NCBI RefSeq assembly: GCF_020092905.1
Contig: NZ_JAGSGB010000001.1
Location: 558,001-622,000, forward strand
Length of the DNA: 64,000 nt
Reading direction: 5' to 3'
Source: Pacificimonas aurantium
GTDB lineage: Bacteria; Pseudomonadota; Alphaproteobacteria; Sphingomonadales; Sphingomonadaceae
Shown: positions 28,439 through 37,906 of the stretch, in pieces
How positions within the stretch are numbered: position 1 is the stretch's first letter
How the letters are laid out: the number at the start of each line of letters is the position of its first letter
Translations under genes and position numbers: made by a program
The notes under the pieces: model-generated
Database searches by the model: none
The model's input: only the letters and a program-made list of their open reading frames with translations
What the model was told of the DNA's origin: nothing

Positions 28439-29506
28439 TCAGGCGGCCCGGCTGTGCGCCCGTGGGTGGACAGCCGCGATCCGGCGACGCGCGAGGGCAT
28501 CGGCAGCGCGGTGCGGCGCCGTCGCGCTGCGCTCTGCATGATCGAGAACGGCGGCAAGCCGGTCGCCTGTGGAACGAACGCGGGTCTCTACCTCCTCCTG
28601 GCTCCATCCGAGATATTCGGCGCAGACATTTATGATGCCCCCGGCGTTGACGACATAGTCGGGCGCGTAGAGCACCCCGCGCTCGGCGAGGCGGTCGCCA
28701 TCCTCCTCGGACGCCAGGACATTATTGGCAGCGCCGCACACTATTGCCGCCCGCAGTTTCGGGATGCTGCGCGCGTTGAGGACCGCGCCGAGCGCGCACG
28801 GCGCGAACACGTCGCACTTGGCTTCGACGATCATTTGCGGGTGCGAGATCATGGCTCCGTAGCGGCAGGCCACATGCGCCGCGACGTCGGAGCGCGGCTC
28901 CGAGACGATCAGCCGGGCGCCCGCCTCGTGGAGAAGGGCGCACAGGGCCGATCCGACATGGCCGAGGCCCTGGACGGCGACAGTTAGCCCGTCGAGACCG
29001 GTTCCGAGCTTGCGGCGGGCCGCCTCTTGCATCGCCAGGAACACACCGAGGGCGGTCCAGGGCGACGGATCACCGCCCGGCCGGCCTTCCGATGCAGCAA
29101 GACCGGCGACATGACGGGTCGCGCCGCTGACCGCCTGCATGTCGGTGACGCCGGTTCCGGCGTCCTCGGCGGTGACATAAGTGCCGCGAAGCCTATCCAC
29201 CGCGCGGCCGAATGCGGCGAACAGCCTTGCCCGGTCGAAACCACCCTCGGGCGCACGGATCACCGCCTTGCCGCCGCCGAGCGGCAGGTCGGCCATCGCA
29301 TTCTTATAGGCCATGCCCTCGGCAAGGCGCAGGGCGTCGCGTCTCATCTCCTGCGGGCCGGGATAGGTCCAGAAGCGGCACCCGCCCGCCGCCGGGCCGA
29401 GCCGTGTCGAGTGAAGCACGATCACGCCCTCGAGACCCGAGTCCGGGTCGCTCAGCATGTGGACGGCTTCCGGGGGAACAGCCGCGGCCTGGTCGAAATC
29501 ACTCAT
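28439..29506 (-). CDS. Glu/Leu/Phe/Val dehydrogenase family protein
   Basis: 355 residues from the ATG at 29506. The substrate domain contains AAGGCRFW and the catalytic Lys in GMAYKNAMADLPLGGGKAV; the NAD domain contains VQGLGHVGSAL, and NAGGIINV lies near the end. Length and motifs fit leucine or phenylalanine dehydrogenases better than the longer glutamate dehydrogenases. It would deaminate branched-chain or aromatic amino acids to 2-oxo acids. Two Lrp-type regulators lie directly upstream on the same strand. Confidence 0.88.
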   Translation of the reverse strand: MSDFDQAAAVPPEAVHMLSDPDSGLEGVIVLHSTRLGPAAGGCRFWTYPGPQEMRRDALRLAEGMAYKNAMADLPLGGGKAVIRAPEGGFDRARLFAAFGRAVDRLRGTYVTAEDAGTGVTDMQAVSGATRHVAGLAASEGRPGGDPSPWTALGVFLAMQEAARRKLGTGLDGLTVAVQGLGHVGSALCALLHEAGARLIVSEPRSDVAAHVACRYGAMISHPQMIVEAKCDVFAPCALGAVLNARSIPKLRAAIVCGAANNVLASEEDGDRLAERGVLYAPDYVVNAGGIINVCAEYLGWSQEEVETRVRSTGDRLAAVLDHAERSATAPHRAADALARRRIAAVHPRAHSRAA

Positions 29507-29648
29507 CTTGTCGCTCCTTCGTCTTCCGCACTTCTCGACCGTGGGGAGCGAAATGTCTGACCTAAAACAGACGCGAGAAGCAGAATCCGAGGAGAATCTT
29601 TCCCGGTTCATTGCGAATCGGGGTTAATTCTCCCTCCTTCGCGGCCGC

Positions 29649-30122
29649 TCATTGAATCGGCAGGCTGGTCGTCGACTTGATTTCGGAGAGCGCGACGGTG
29701 GAATTCACCTCCTGAACGCCGGGAAGCTGCGACAGGCGGTCGAAGAAAAAGCGCTCATAGGCGTCGATGTCGGTGGCGACGATGCGCAGCAGGAAATCGA
29801 CCGAGCCCATCAGGACGAAACATTCGAGAACTTCGGGAAAGGCGCGGATCGCTTCGGCGAACTCGTCGAGATGTTTCCGCCCATGCGTGTTCAGCTTCAC
29901 CTGCGCGAAGACATGGGCGTTGAGACCGATTTTGTGACGATCGATGAGCGCCACGCGCCGCTTTATGAAGCCCTCCTTCTCCAGCCGGTCGATCCGCCGC
30001 CAGCATGGCGAAGCCGACAGGCCGACCTTTTCGGCGATCGCGGCGGTGGGAAGCGAAGCATCTTCCTGCAGCAGCGCGAGGATGCGCTTTTCATAGGGGT
30101 CGAGGCTTTCCGGGTCAGCCAT
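29649..30122 (-). CDS. Lrp/AsnC family transcriptional regulator (copy 1)
   Basis: 157 residues. The N-terminal winged helix-turn-helix (LDPYEKRILALLQ, then AIAEKVGLSASPCWRRIDRLEKEG) is followed by the ligand-binding RAM domain (about 70-150) with FVLMGSVDFLL and a basic/polar tail. Such proteins sense amino acids and control transport and catabolism. It is closely similar in layout to the next regulator upstream (48-base gap), which suggests an old duplication. Its probable targets are the flanking amino-acid and peptide genes. Confidence 0.92.
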   Translation of the reverse strand: MADPESLDPYEKRILALLQEDASLPTAAIAEKVGLSASPCWRRIDRLEKEGFIKRRVALIDRHKIGLNAHVFAQVKLNTHGRKHLDEFAEAIRAFPEVLECFVLMGSVDFLLRIVATDIDAYERFFFDRLSQLPGVQEVNSTVALSEIKSTTSLPIQ

Positions 30123-30170
30123 GGCAGTCCTGTCCGACAGCTGGAATTCTTCCGATGATCGGCGGGCTCG

Positions 30171-30644
30171 TCATGCCGCCGGAAGCGGCAGCCGGTGCGT
30201 GCATTTCATTTCCGACAGCGTCGCGGTCGAGCGGATGTCCTCCACGCCCGGCAAGCGCAGCAGGGTGCGGAAGGTGAAATTCTGGTACCAGGCGATGTTC
30301 GGGGCGAGCACCTTCAGCATCACGTCCATCTCTCCGAACAGCGTATAGGCCTCGGTGATTTCGGGGATATTCTCGATCGAGCGAATGAAGCGCTCGCGGT
30401 CCTCGTCGCTGAGGCGAGTCATCTTGAGCTGGGCGAAGATGTACATGCTTTCGCCGAACTTTTCCCGGTCGAGGACCGAAACCTGCTCCTTGACGTAGCC
30501 CTCGTCCTTCAGGCGCTGGATCCGCCGCCAGCAGGGCGATTGCGACAGCCCGACCCGTTCCGCGATCTCGCTGGAGGATTCAGAGGCATCGATCTGCAAT
30601 CGGTCGAGAATCTTTAGGTCCAGCCGGTCGAGTTCAGTCGCCAT
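30171..30644 (-). CDS. Lrp/AsnC family transcriptional regulator (copy 2)
   Basis: 157 residues from the ATG at 30644. The DNA-binding half (LDLKILDRLQ, then VGLSQSPCWRRIQRLKDEG) and RAM domain (YTLFGEMDVMLKVLAPN) match the first copy in length and order, but the ligand-binding half differs, so the two probably sense different effectors. Divergent from the ornithine-cyclodeaminase-like gene across a 109-base gap that contains the palindrome ATTCGCGAAT (30666-30675). Confidence 0.92.
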   Translation of the reverse strand: MATELDRLDLKILDRLQIDASESSSEIAERVGLSQSPCWRRIQRLKDEGYVKEQVSVLDREKFGESMYIFAQLKMTRLSDEDRERFIRSIENIPEITEAYTLFGEMDVMLKVLAPNIAWYQNFTFRTLLRLPGVEDIRSTATLSEMKCTHRLPLPAA

Positions 30645-30665
30645 AAATATGTCCTGTCGAGCGGG

Positions 30666-30675
30666 ATTCGCGAAT
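30666..30675. promoter_or_regulatory. perfect 10-base palindrome between Lrp copy 2 and the cyclodeaminase-like gene
   Basis: ATTCGCGAAT lies 22 bases before the minus-strand Lrp start and 79 bases before the divergent plus-strand gene, a suitable place for an operator. It does not match the textbook Lrp consensus; the role is inferred only from position. Confidence 0.3.
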
Positions 30676-30753
30676 AGTCGATGTCGAGACCTAGGCAGAC
30701 TCGCGAAAAGGAACAAGAATTCACCAGTGTGATCGACTAGGCTAACCCCATCT

Positions 30754-31728
30754 ATGCAAACGGGCGGACAGCATATGGCGGGCGAAGCGCTGCGCACGTT
30801 CGACGGTGAGGCCGTGCGGCGCCACCTGGACTATCCAAGCTGCCTGAAGGTCGTGCGCGATGCGATGATGGCGTTGTCGGCGGGCAGGACCAGGCAGTTG
30901 CTGCGCAGCATGATCCAGATGGGCGAGGGCCGCACTTTTGCGCAGATGCCGGGCACCTTGGGCGACGATGACATGTTCGGCGCAAAGCTGATCAGCGTGT
31001 TTGCCGATCCCGACCGCCCCGGGACCCGGCGTCATCGGGGCCTGGTGGTGATGTTCGAGCCCGAAAACGGCCGCCCCGTCTGCGTCGCGGACGCCGAAGA
31101 AATCACGCACATCCGGACCGCCGCCGCCAGCGCCGTGGCGACCGACGCGCTGGCAAAACCGGATGCCCGCACATTGCTGATCGCCGGCACCGGAGGACAG
31201 GCGCGCTCACACCTTCACGCGCTGCCACTCGTCCGCACGTTCGACCATGTCGTCATCTGGGGGCGCGACCCGGCAAAGGCCGAGGCGCTGGCGCAGGACG
31301 CCGCTGAAAAACTCGGCCTTCCCGCCACATCCTGCCGCGAGCTGAAGGCGGCAGCGGAGCGCGCGGATGTGATCTGTACCCTGACGACCGCGCGAGAGCC
31401 CTTCCTGTTCGGCGACTGGATCCGGCCGGGCACACATATCAACCTGGTGGGATCGAGCGCGGCGGGCCCGGTGGAAGTGGACACCCCCCTCGTCGCCAGA
31501 TCGCGCTACTTCGTCGACAGCCGGGCGTCGGCGCTGGACGCCGCGGCAGAATTCCTGGTCGCGCGCGACGAGGGCGCCGTCGCCGACAGCCATATCCTCG
31601 CGGAGATCGGCGACGTCCTGCTGAACCGGGCACCCGGCCGCGAATCGCCATCCGACATCACAGTCTACAAGTCGCTAGGCCATGCCGTTCAGGATCTGGC
31701 CGCCGCGGCGCATCTTTATCGGAGTTAG
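30754..31728 (+). CDS. ornithine cyclodeaminase / mu-crystallin family protein
   Basis: 324 residues from an ATG at 30754 (an ATG at 30775 is also possible). The Rossmann motif LIAGTGGQARSHL sits mid-protein, preceded by the substrate half with RSMIQMGEGRTFAQMPG and ITHIRTAAASAVA, and followed by DVICTLTTAREP and NLVGSS. The family includes ornithine cyclodeaminase, alanine dehydrogenase and ketimine reductases. In this context a role in the breakdown of imported amino acids or of cyclic imino acids is likely, but the substrate cannot be read. The exported amidohydrolase follows by 8 bases. Confidence 0.88.
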   Translation: MQTGGQHMAGEALRTFDGEAVRRHLDYPSCLKVVRDAMMALSAGRTRQLLRSMIQMGEGRTFAQMPGTLGDDDMFGAKLISVFADPDRPGTRRHRGLVVMFEPENGRPVCVADAEEITHIRTAAASAVATDALAKPDARTLLIAGTGGQARSHLHALPLVRTFDHVVIWGRDPAKAEALAQDAAEKLGLPATSCRELKAAAERADVICTLTTAREPFLFGDWIRPGTHINLVGSSAAGPVEVDTPLVARSRYFVDSRASALDAAAEFLVARDEGAVADSHILAEIGDVLLNRAPGRESPSDITVYKSLGHAVQDLAAAAHLYRS

Positions 31729-31736
31729 AACCCGGC

Positions 31737-33758
31737 ATGCTTACCCTGCTGCGCCCCGCCCTTGTCCTGTTGTCCTGCGCCTTGCTGGTAAGCCCGGCAC
31801 TGGCGCAGCCCGAGCGGCTGACCATCATCGCCAACGGGGAACAGGTCGGGCATGTCGAGGCCGACCGGTCGGGCCGTGAGGTGCGCGTCCATTACGACCT
31901 GAAGAATAACGGGCGCGGGCCGACCACCGACGAAGTCCTTATCCTCGACGAAGCGGGCCTGCCGCAGCGCTGGACGATCAAAGGCAGTGCGACGTTCGGC
32001 GGGGAAATCGAAGAACGGTTCGTCCGCGAGGGCGGGGAAGCCCGCTGGAGCGATTCGACGGGGCAGCGTGAAGCCGCCCTCGACGCGCCCACACTCTACG
32101 TCGCCCAGAATGCCAGTCCCTGGGCGCTCGGGCTCTATGCCCGGGTGCTTCTCGACCGGCCGGACCGGCGCATTGCGGCCCTTCCCGGCGGCACGCTGTC
32201 GCTGGAACCGATGGCGCCCGTGACCTTAGGTAGCGAGAGCTACCGTGCCTTCTGGGTACGGGGGATCGGCCTGTCGCCCGACATGGTCCTGCTCGACGGC
32301 CACGATCGCCTGTTCGCCGTGCTGTCGGCACGGGGCGTGACGGTCCGCAGCGACGCAGAGGCCTATGCCGCACAGCTGCAGAATATCGCCGCGGAGCGCA
32401 CCGCCGAGCGGTTCGAGGCCATTCAGGCAGAGGTCGCCCGGGACTTCGATGCGCCCATCCGCATTCGCGATGTCCGAATATTCGACGCCGAGAGTGGCAC
32501 ATTGGGCGAGCCCGTCTCGGTGCTCGTCTTCCGCGACCGGATTGCCGCAGTCGAACCGCTGACGAGCCCGCCCACGCCGGGAGAAGTCCTGATCGACGGC
32601 GGCGGCGGTACGCTGGTACCAGGCCTCCACGACATGCATGCCCATGTCGGCCTGCAGTCGGCGCTCCTCTACCTGGCTGCCGGTGTCACCTCCGTGCGCG
32701 ACATGGGCAATGACAACGGCTTTCTGCTGGACCTGCAGGCCCGGATCGAGAGCGGCGACCTGGCCGGCCCGCGCATTATCCGCAACGGCTTCCTCGAGGG
32801 CCGGAGCGACTACAGCTCGCGCAATGGTTTCATCGTCGATAGCGAATCGGCCGCGCTCGATGCCGTTCGCTGGTACGCCGCGCGCGGCTATTGGCAGATC
32901 AAGATCTACAATAGCCTGAATCCCGACTGGGTGCCGGCGGTCGTTCGGGAGGCCAGGCGTCTCGGCATGGGCGTGACGGGCCATATTCCCGCCTTCACCG
33001 ACGCCGATGCGATGATTTCGGCGGGCTATGACGAGATCACGCATATCAACCAGCTGATGCTGGGCTGGGTCCTGGACGAGGGAGAAGACACGCGGACGCC
33101 GCTGCGCCTGACCGCGATGCGGCGCACCGCCGACCTCGATCTGTCAGCGGAGCGCGTCGAGCGTACCGTCGCCGCGATGGCGAGCGAGGGCGTCGCGCTG
33201 GACCCGACCGCCGTTACCCTGGAACTGCTGATGCTGAGCCGGGACGGCGCGATCAGCCCGGCAGTGGCGAACTATTTCGACCATCTGCCCGTGGGGCTGC
33301 AGCGCCGGCGCCAGCAAGCCATCGCGCCCATTGAAAGCGGCCGCGACGACGCGGCCTATCGCGGCTCTTTCGAACGCATCAAGGAGCTTGTGAAACGCCT
33401 GCACGACCGCGGCGTGCAACTCCTTCCCGGCACCGATGACGGTACCGGCCTGTCCGTCCACCGGGAGCTGCAAATCTATGCCGAGGCGGGCATTCCGCCC
33501 GCCGAGGTGCTGAGCCTCGCGACTTTGGGCGCCGAAACCTATCTCGGCCGGGAGCAGATGCTGGGCAGCATCGAGAAGGGCAAGCTGGCCGACTTCCTGC
33601 TGATCGACGGCAACCCGCTGGAGGACCTGGCTCTGCTGCACGACATCCGCATGGTGGTGAAGGACGGCACGGTCTACTTTCCGGCGGACATCTGGACGGC
33701 GGTCGGCGTCGAGCCCTTCGCGGGCCCGCCGGAGATCACGATGCCGGCCTCTCCCTGA
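31737..33758 (+). CDS. exported amidohydrolase family protein
   Basis: 673 residues. The Sec signal is cleaved after PALAQ. An N-terminal extra domain of about 240 residues (beta-rich) precedes the amidohydrolase, whose metal site is readable: HAH with His301 and His303 in LHDMHAHV, Lys in WQIKIYNS, His in VTGHIP and DEITHIN, and Asp in LLPGTDDG. Relatives hydrolyse Xaa-Pro or N-acyl dipeptides or cyclic amides. Co-transcription with the upstream cyclodeaminase-like gene is indicated by the 8-base gap. A periplasmic dipeptidase role is inferred from neighbours. Confidence 0.85.
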   Translation: MLTLLRPALVLLSCALLVSPALAQPERLTIIANGEQVGHVEADRSGREVRVHYDLKNNGRGPTTDEVLILDEAGLPQRWTIKGSATFGGEIEERFVREGGEARWSDSTGQREAALDAPTLYVAQNASPWALGLYARVLLDRPDRRIAALPGGTLSLEPMAPVTLGSESYRAFWVRGIGLSPDMVLLDGHDRLFAVLSARGVTVRSDAEAYAAQLQNIAAERTAERFEAIQAEVARDFDAPIRIRDVRIFDAESGTLGEPVSVLVFRDRIAAVEPLTSPPTPGEVLIDGGGGTLVPGLHDMHAHVGLQSALLYLAAGVTSVRDMGNDNGFLLDLQARIESGDLAGPRIIRNGFLEGRSDYSSRNGFIVDSESAALDAVRWYAARGYWQIKIYNSLNPDWVPAVVREARRLGMGVTGHIPAFTDADAMISAGYDEITHINQLMLGWVLDEGEDTRTPLRLTAMRRTADLDLSAERVERTVAAMASEGVALDPTAVTLELLMLSRDGAISPAVANYFDHLPVGLQRRRQQAIAPIESGRDDAAYRGSFERIKELVKRLHDRGVQLLPGTDDGTGLSVHRELQIYAEAGIPPAEVLSLATLGAETYLGREQMLGSIEKGKLADFLLIDGNPLEDLALLHDIRMVVKDGTVYFPADIWTAVGVEPFAGPPEITMPASP

Positions 33759-33781
33759 ACGGCGAGACCGGCGCGGAGGAC

Positions 33782-35092
33782 CTAACGCCGCTGGCGGCGC
33801 CAGAGGTACCAGACCGCGCCGACGGCAGACCAGACGAGAAGCAAGAGATAGGGGCGCCAGTCCGCTTCCCATCCGGCAAGGACGAGCCCTGCCGCGCATA
33901 GCGCACCGGCCCAGCCGAACATCCGGATATATCGTGGGGAGGGGCGGAAGCTGGCCCGGGCGGCGATCTCGGGATGGCTTTGCGCAACACGCGCCGCCGA
34001 CAGACAGATGCTGCCATATTTTACGAGGTTGGGAATGTTCACCGCCAGGAACAGGAAGGTAAGCTCCATCGGCAGGAACAGGCCGACGCACCCGATCGCG
34101 AAGACCGTCAGAAGCGCAAGGTACGGCGTCTTCCACCGCGGATGCACGCGCGCGAGCGCTACGGGCAGCATGTCGGCCTCCGCCATGGCGAGAAGACTGC
34201 GACTGAACAGCGTGAAGATCGCGTTGAGGCTGGTTCCGATGGCAATGACGGCGGCGCAGACGATTAGCGGAACGGCGACCGGCCCCATAAACGCCTGCGC
34301 AGCCTCCAGAATGGGCGCATCGCTCGCCGCTAGCCTTGCCGGCCCCAAAATGCCGAGCGCCACTGCGGAGACGGCGAGATAAAGCAGGCTGGCCGAGCCG
34401 ATGGCGACGGCGATGCCGACGGGAATCGTCCGGCGGCCATCGACCACCTCCGCGCCCGCCTCGGTCGCCGCTTCGATGCCGAAGAACAGGCCCATCAGCA
34501 GCGGCGCGGCGGCGACCACGCCGCCAAAGCCGCCGGGAAGCAAAGGATCCAAGCGCGCCGGATCGAACGCGGCCGCGCCTCCCCACGATATGAAGGCACC
34601 GAACAGGAGGAGGAGGAACACCATCATGAGGCCCTGCACGCGCGCGGCGATGCCCACGCCGAACAGGTTCGCCAGCAGGGCGAGCAGCAGGAGGACGAAC
34701 ATGGTGGGCCGGGTCGGCAGCGGAACGACCATCGAGAGGTAGCGCACCAGCACCAGGGCCAGGACGACCATCGCCCCCATATTCGCGACGATGCGCATCC
34801 AGGCGATGAAGAAGCCGAGCGCCGGGTGCAGGAACCGGGCCGGCCAGACGAAGGAGGCGCCCGAAACGGGCAGCGCCGAGCCGAGAAAGGCATAGCTGAC
34901 CGCGATCAGATACATGGGAAAGGCCGCGACGAGGACCGACAGAAGCATGCCCGGGCCGGCCAGGGCGGTGGCGGGCGCTACGGCGGAAAAGATCGAGACG
35001 CCGACCGCCGTGCCGAGCCCGAGGGAGACGACGCCCCAGAGCGTGATGCCCTTCGCCAGGCGGGGGTTCGCCTGCGTCGCGGGTCCGGTCAC
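33782..35092 (-). CDS. APC-family amino acid permease
   Basis: 436 residues with about 12 hydrophobic helices. Helix 1 carries the APC signature GLGTAVGVSIFSA; PVSGASFVWPARFL follows, and the unwound-helix motif FFGIEAATEAGAEVVDGRRTIP is in helix 6. It should import amino acids or small peptides across the inner membrane by proton or sodium symport. Last gene of a three-gene minus-strand operon: aminotransferase, S10 carboxypeptidase, permease, each overlapping the next by 4 bases. Confidence 0.9.
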   Translation of the reverse strand: MTGPATQANPRLAKGITLWGVVSLGLGTAVGVSIFSAVAPATALAGPGMLLSVLVAAFPMYLIAVSYAFLGSALPVSGASFVWPARFLHPALGFFIAWMRIVANMGAMVVLALVLVRYLSMVVPLPTRPTMFVLLLLALLANLFGVGIAARVQGLMMVFLLLLFGAFISWGGAAAFDPARLDPLLPGGFGGVVAAAPLLMGLFFGIEAATEAGAEVVDGRRTIPVGIAVAIGSASLLYLAVSAVALGILGPARLAASDAPILEAAQAFMGPVAVPLIVCAAVIAIGTSLNAIFTLFSRSLLAMAEADMLPVALARVHPRWKTPYLALLTVFAIGCVGLFLPMELTFLFLAVNIPNLVKYGSICLSAARVAQSHPEIAARASFRPSPRYIRMFGWAGALCAAGLVLAGWEADWRPYLLLLVWSAVGAVWYLWRRQRR

Positions 35093-36579
35093 TCGGCGGA
35101 CGCGGACGACAGAAAGGCCCGCAGGTCGGCAATGAGGCGGCGCCAGCTCTCATCGTCCGAATAGACGACATGACCCGCCTCGTAGCGCTTCACCGTGTAG
35201 CGATCGGCCGGGATATCGGACTGATCGATCAGATAGTCGGCGGCGCCGATCGTGGTGGTGAGATCGAAGATACCGCTGGCGACGAACAGGCGCAGCGCCT
35301 CGTCCCGCTCCATGCCCGCCTCGATCAGATCCATGAACGGCCAGTTTGCGAAGGGGGAGTCCGCCCCGCCATAGATCCATGGCCGCTCGGAGCGGACGAT
35401 CACCTTGTAGGCCTGCGCCCCGCCAATGCCGAGATCGCCTTCCAGATAGTCGGGCATCGCCTGGCCATAGAGTCCGGACACCGCCGAGAAGGCATCCGGT
35501 CCGACCACCTCGCCGGCGTCCGCAGGGCGGGGTGCGACGTAGCGCGCGTCGTAGCGGCCCACGACCAGCCCTTCGCCGCGCAGCAGTTCTACCCGGAACC
35601 GCTCCTTCGAAATGCGCAGGTCGTGCGCGAGATAATAGTCGGCGGGAATGCCGCTGAACTCTTCAAGCCGGCGCGCGACCTGCCGTTTCCGCGCGGAATC
35701 GAGATCGCGCCCTTCAAAAAGGGCCTGCAGATACTCCTCGCCTGCAAATTCCGCCGCCTCGCGGGCTTGCGCGGCAGGGTCGCAGGGCTGCACCGATTTG
35801 CCGTGATAGCAGGCGATGGCGGCCAGTGTGGGCAGCGAGACGACATAGCTGATGATATTGTCGGGACGCTGCGACGTCTCGATCATGTTGAGGGCCTGAC
35901 CGAGAAGGATCACGCCGCCGACGCGCAGGTCCGGGGCGAGGCCGGCAAGGGCGGGCAGCATGGCTGCGGCGCGGATCGTGCCGTAGCTTTCGCCGAGGAT
36001 GTAGACGGGCGCATCGCGACGCCCATGGGCCGACAGCCAGGCAGAGACGAGCTGGGACGCCGCCGCCGCATCGCCCGTCACCGACCGATAGAAGTCCGGA
36101 TCGGCGTCCGCGGGAAGGTCCGAAAAGCCCGTGCCGGGCGGGTCTATGAACACCAGGTCCGCCAGATCGAGAAGCGTGTTGTCGTTGGGAGCCGCGGCAG
36201 GGTCCGCCGGCAGCGCAGCTTCCGGGTCCTGCGGCACTTCAACCCGTACCGGGCCGAGCGCGCCCATGTGAAGAAATGCCGCCGAGGCGCCGGGCCCGCC
36301 ATTGAAGGCGAACAGCACGGGTCGGTCGGGCTGCGCAAGGGGGAGGGTGTAGGAGATGTACCCGGCGGTCGCGTCGGGGCCGTCCGTCCCGCTGGCAACC
36401 GGGACCAACCCGGCCTCCGCCGTGATGGCAAACGGCCCGGTAGGGCCGGCCACGCTGATCTCGCGCCGTGTCAGCAGCTCGGCCACCGGATGCGCGGTGG
36501 CGACCGCGGCGGCGAGAAAGGCCGCAAGCGTCATCGCTGCCGATCCGATGATCGATCTCAGGCTCGCTCCGCCGGTCAT
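35089..36579 (-). CDS. exported S10 serine carboxypeptidase (copy 1)
   Basis: 496 residues. A hydrophobic signal-like N-terminus (14-30) is followed by FNGGPGASA (oxyanion loop), DPPGTGFSD, the nucleophile Ser198 in LGESYGT, a late Asp in FDLTTT, and the catalytic His in YEAGHVVY. All parts of the S10 triad are intact. S10 enzymes remove C-terminal residues at acid pH; bacterial members with a signal are periplasmic or secreted. It is coupled by ATGA overlaps to the aminotransferase upstream and the permease downstream. Confidence 0.9.
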   Translation of the reverse strand: MTGGASLRSIIGSAAMTLAAFLAAAVATAHPVAELLTRREISVAGPTGPFAITAEAGLVPVASGTDGPDATAGYISYTLPLAQPDRPVLFAFNGGPGASAAFLHMGALGPVRVEVPQDPEAALPADPAAAPNDNTLLDLADLVFIDPPGTGFSDLPADADPDFYRSVTGDAAAASQLVSAWLSAHGRRDAPVYILGESYGTIRAAAMLPALAGLAPDLRVGGVILLGQALNMIETSQRPDNIISYVVSLPTLAAIACYHGKSVQPCDPAAQAREAAEFAGEEYLQALFEGRDLDSARKRQVARRLEEFSGIPADYYLAHDLRISKERFRVELLRGEGLVVGRYDARYVAPRPADAGEVVGPDAFSAVSGLYGQAMPDYLEGDLGIGGAQAYKVIVRSERPWIYGGADSPFANWPFMDLIEAGMERDEALRLFVASGIFDLTTTIGAADYLIDQSDIPADRYTVKRYEAGHVVYSDDESWRRLIADLRAFLSSASAE

Positions 36580-37787
36580 TCCACAATTCCTCCCGTCGGG
36601 GCAGCCGGTCGGGTGCGGGCCGGCTGCCTGCGTGCCGCTTCATTGTCGCGCCAGGTAACAAGTCCGTCGGTCAGCGTCTGCAAGCCATAGTCGAGCTGCG
36701 CCTTGCCGATGCCGAAGCCGAGACGCACATGTCCCGCCCGGCCGAAATACTCGCCGGGCGCCACGACGACCGAGCCGCGCGCGGCGAGCCAGTCGGAAAA
36801 CTCCTCGGTCTCGTCGACGCCGATGAGCCGCGGAAAGGCGATGCAGCCGAATTGCGGCAGCTCTCCGTCGACCAGCTCGCGCGCACGCCAATAGGCATGA
36901 TAGGCCTCGATCACCGGACGCGCGGCGTCCAGGATGCCGTCGGAATAGGCGTGTAGCTCGCTTTTCCGCTCAAGCGCGAGCGCCGCAACCGCATGGGCGA
37001 GGTTCGAGACGCTGAACTCGACCGCGTCATTCAACTCCCGGATCGGGCGCATCAGGTGGGGGTGCGCAAGCAGCCAGCCGCAGCGCAGCGTGCTGAGGCC
37101 GAACCGCTTCGTCATGCTGTCGATGGAAATCACATTGGGGGCCAAATGCACGGCAGGCGTGCGGCGCCCGGCCCCGTCGGCGTATGACGCGTAGACCTCG
37201 TCGACCACCACGGCGGCCCCCACTTTGGCGGCCCTGGTGGCGATGTCTCTCACGACATCGTCCGGGACCAGCATCCCCGAAGGATTGTGCAGGTTCGACA
37301 GCACGATGAGCCGGGTATCGGGACGAATGTTTGCCGCCACCTCGTCCGGGTCGATCGCGAACGCCGGGCCGCTCCGCTCGAAACTGTCGACGGCATGGCC
37401 CTGGGACTGGGCAATGGTGTGAAACAGGTCGAAGCACGGGCTTTCGATGAGAATCCGGTCGCCGGGCTCGAGCAGCGCACGGTAGACCAGCGACAGCGCA
37501 CCGGTCGCGCCCGTCGTGCAGAGGATGCTCGATTCGGGCAGGCCGTAATGCGCAGCCAGATGACTGAGTACGAAGGGATTGCCGCTGGAAAAGGCACTTG
37601 TGTAACGCGAGGTGAGCGGCTCCGAAAAACCGTCCTCGACGATCTCGCGCAGCAGTTCGACGGGCTCGGGCACCGAGCTTTCGAACAGGCTGACCATCAG
37701 GCTGCCCGAACTGCGAACCCGGCGGATCGTGCGTCGCACCCATTGCGCATAGGACGTGCAGTGGCTGGAAGGTGACTGGAATACCAT
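36576..37787 (-). CDS. class I/II PLP aminotransferase
   Basis: 403 residues. Fold-type I motifs: CTTGATGAL near residue 92, NLHNPSG, DEVYASY (Asp196, Tyr199) and the PLP Lys227 in SMTKRFGLST. There is no signal peptide, so it is cytoplasmic. The first 30 residues are basic and poorly family-like; the Met at 31 (37697) is a plausible alternative start. It would transaminate amino acids released from peptides, supported by its overlap with the S10 peptidase gene and that gene's overlap with the permease. Confidence 0.88.
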   Translation of the reverse strand: MVFQSPSSHCTSYAQWVRRTIRRVRSSGSLMVSLFESSVPEPVELLREIVEDGFSEPLTSRYTSAFSSGNPFVLSHLAAHYGLPESSILCTTGATGALSLVYRALLEPGDRILIESPCFDLFHTIAQSQGHAVDSFERSGPAFAIDPDEVAANIRPDTRLIVLSNLHNPSGMLVPDDVVRDIATRAAKVGAAVVVDEVYASYADGAGRRTPAVHLAPNVISIDSMTKRFGLSTLRCGWLLAHPHLMRPIRELNDAVEFSVSNLAHAVAALALERKSELHAYSDGILDAARPVIEAYHAYWRARELVDGELPQFGCIAFPRLIGVDETEEFSDWLAARGSVVVAPGEYFGRAGHVRLGFGIGKAQLDYGLQTLTDGLVTWRDNEAARRQPARTRPAAPTGGIVE

Positions 37788-37816
37788 CGCCTGCCCTCAG
37801 CGGGCCTTTGTCGGAT

Positions 37817-37848
37817 GCGCCCGGCGCCGTCCGGCCGAAGCCGGGCGC
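37817..37848 (-). terminator. GC-rich hairpin between the TonB receptor and aminotransferase genes
   Basis: A perfect 9-base-pair inverted repeat, GCGCCCGGC / GCCGGGCGC, with a 14-base loop lies in the 119-base gap after the TonB receptor stop. No uridine run follows on the minus strand, so it may attenuate rather than fully terminate. Confidence 0.4.
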
Positions 37849-37906
37849 CGCGCGCCGCGACCCGAAAGAGGTCTGCCGCGCATGAACATCAGGCCCCGCG
37901 CCGCTC

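Noticed and set aside
33144..35171. 675-residue minus-strand frame across the permease and the amidohydrolase 3' end
   Set aside because: It is a shifted frame of two well supported genes; its sequence is Arg- and Gly-rich without motifs.
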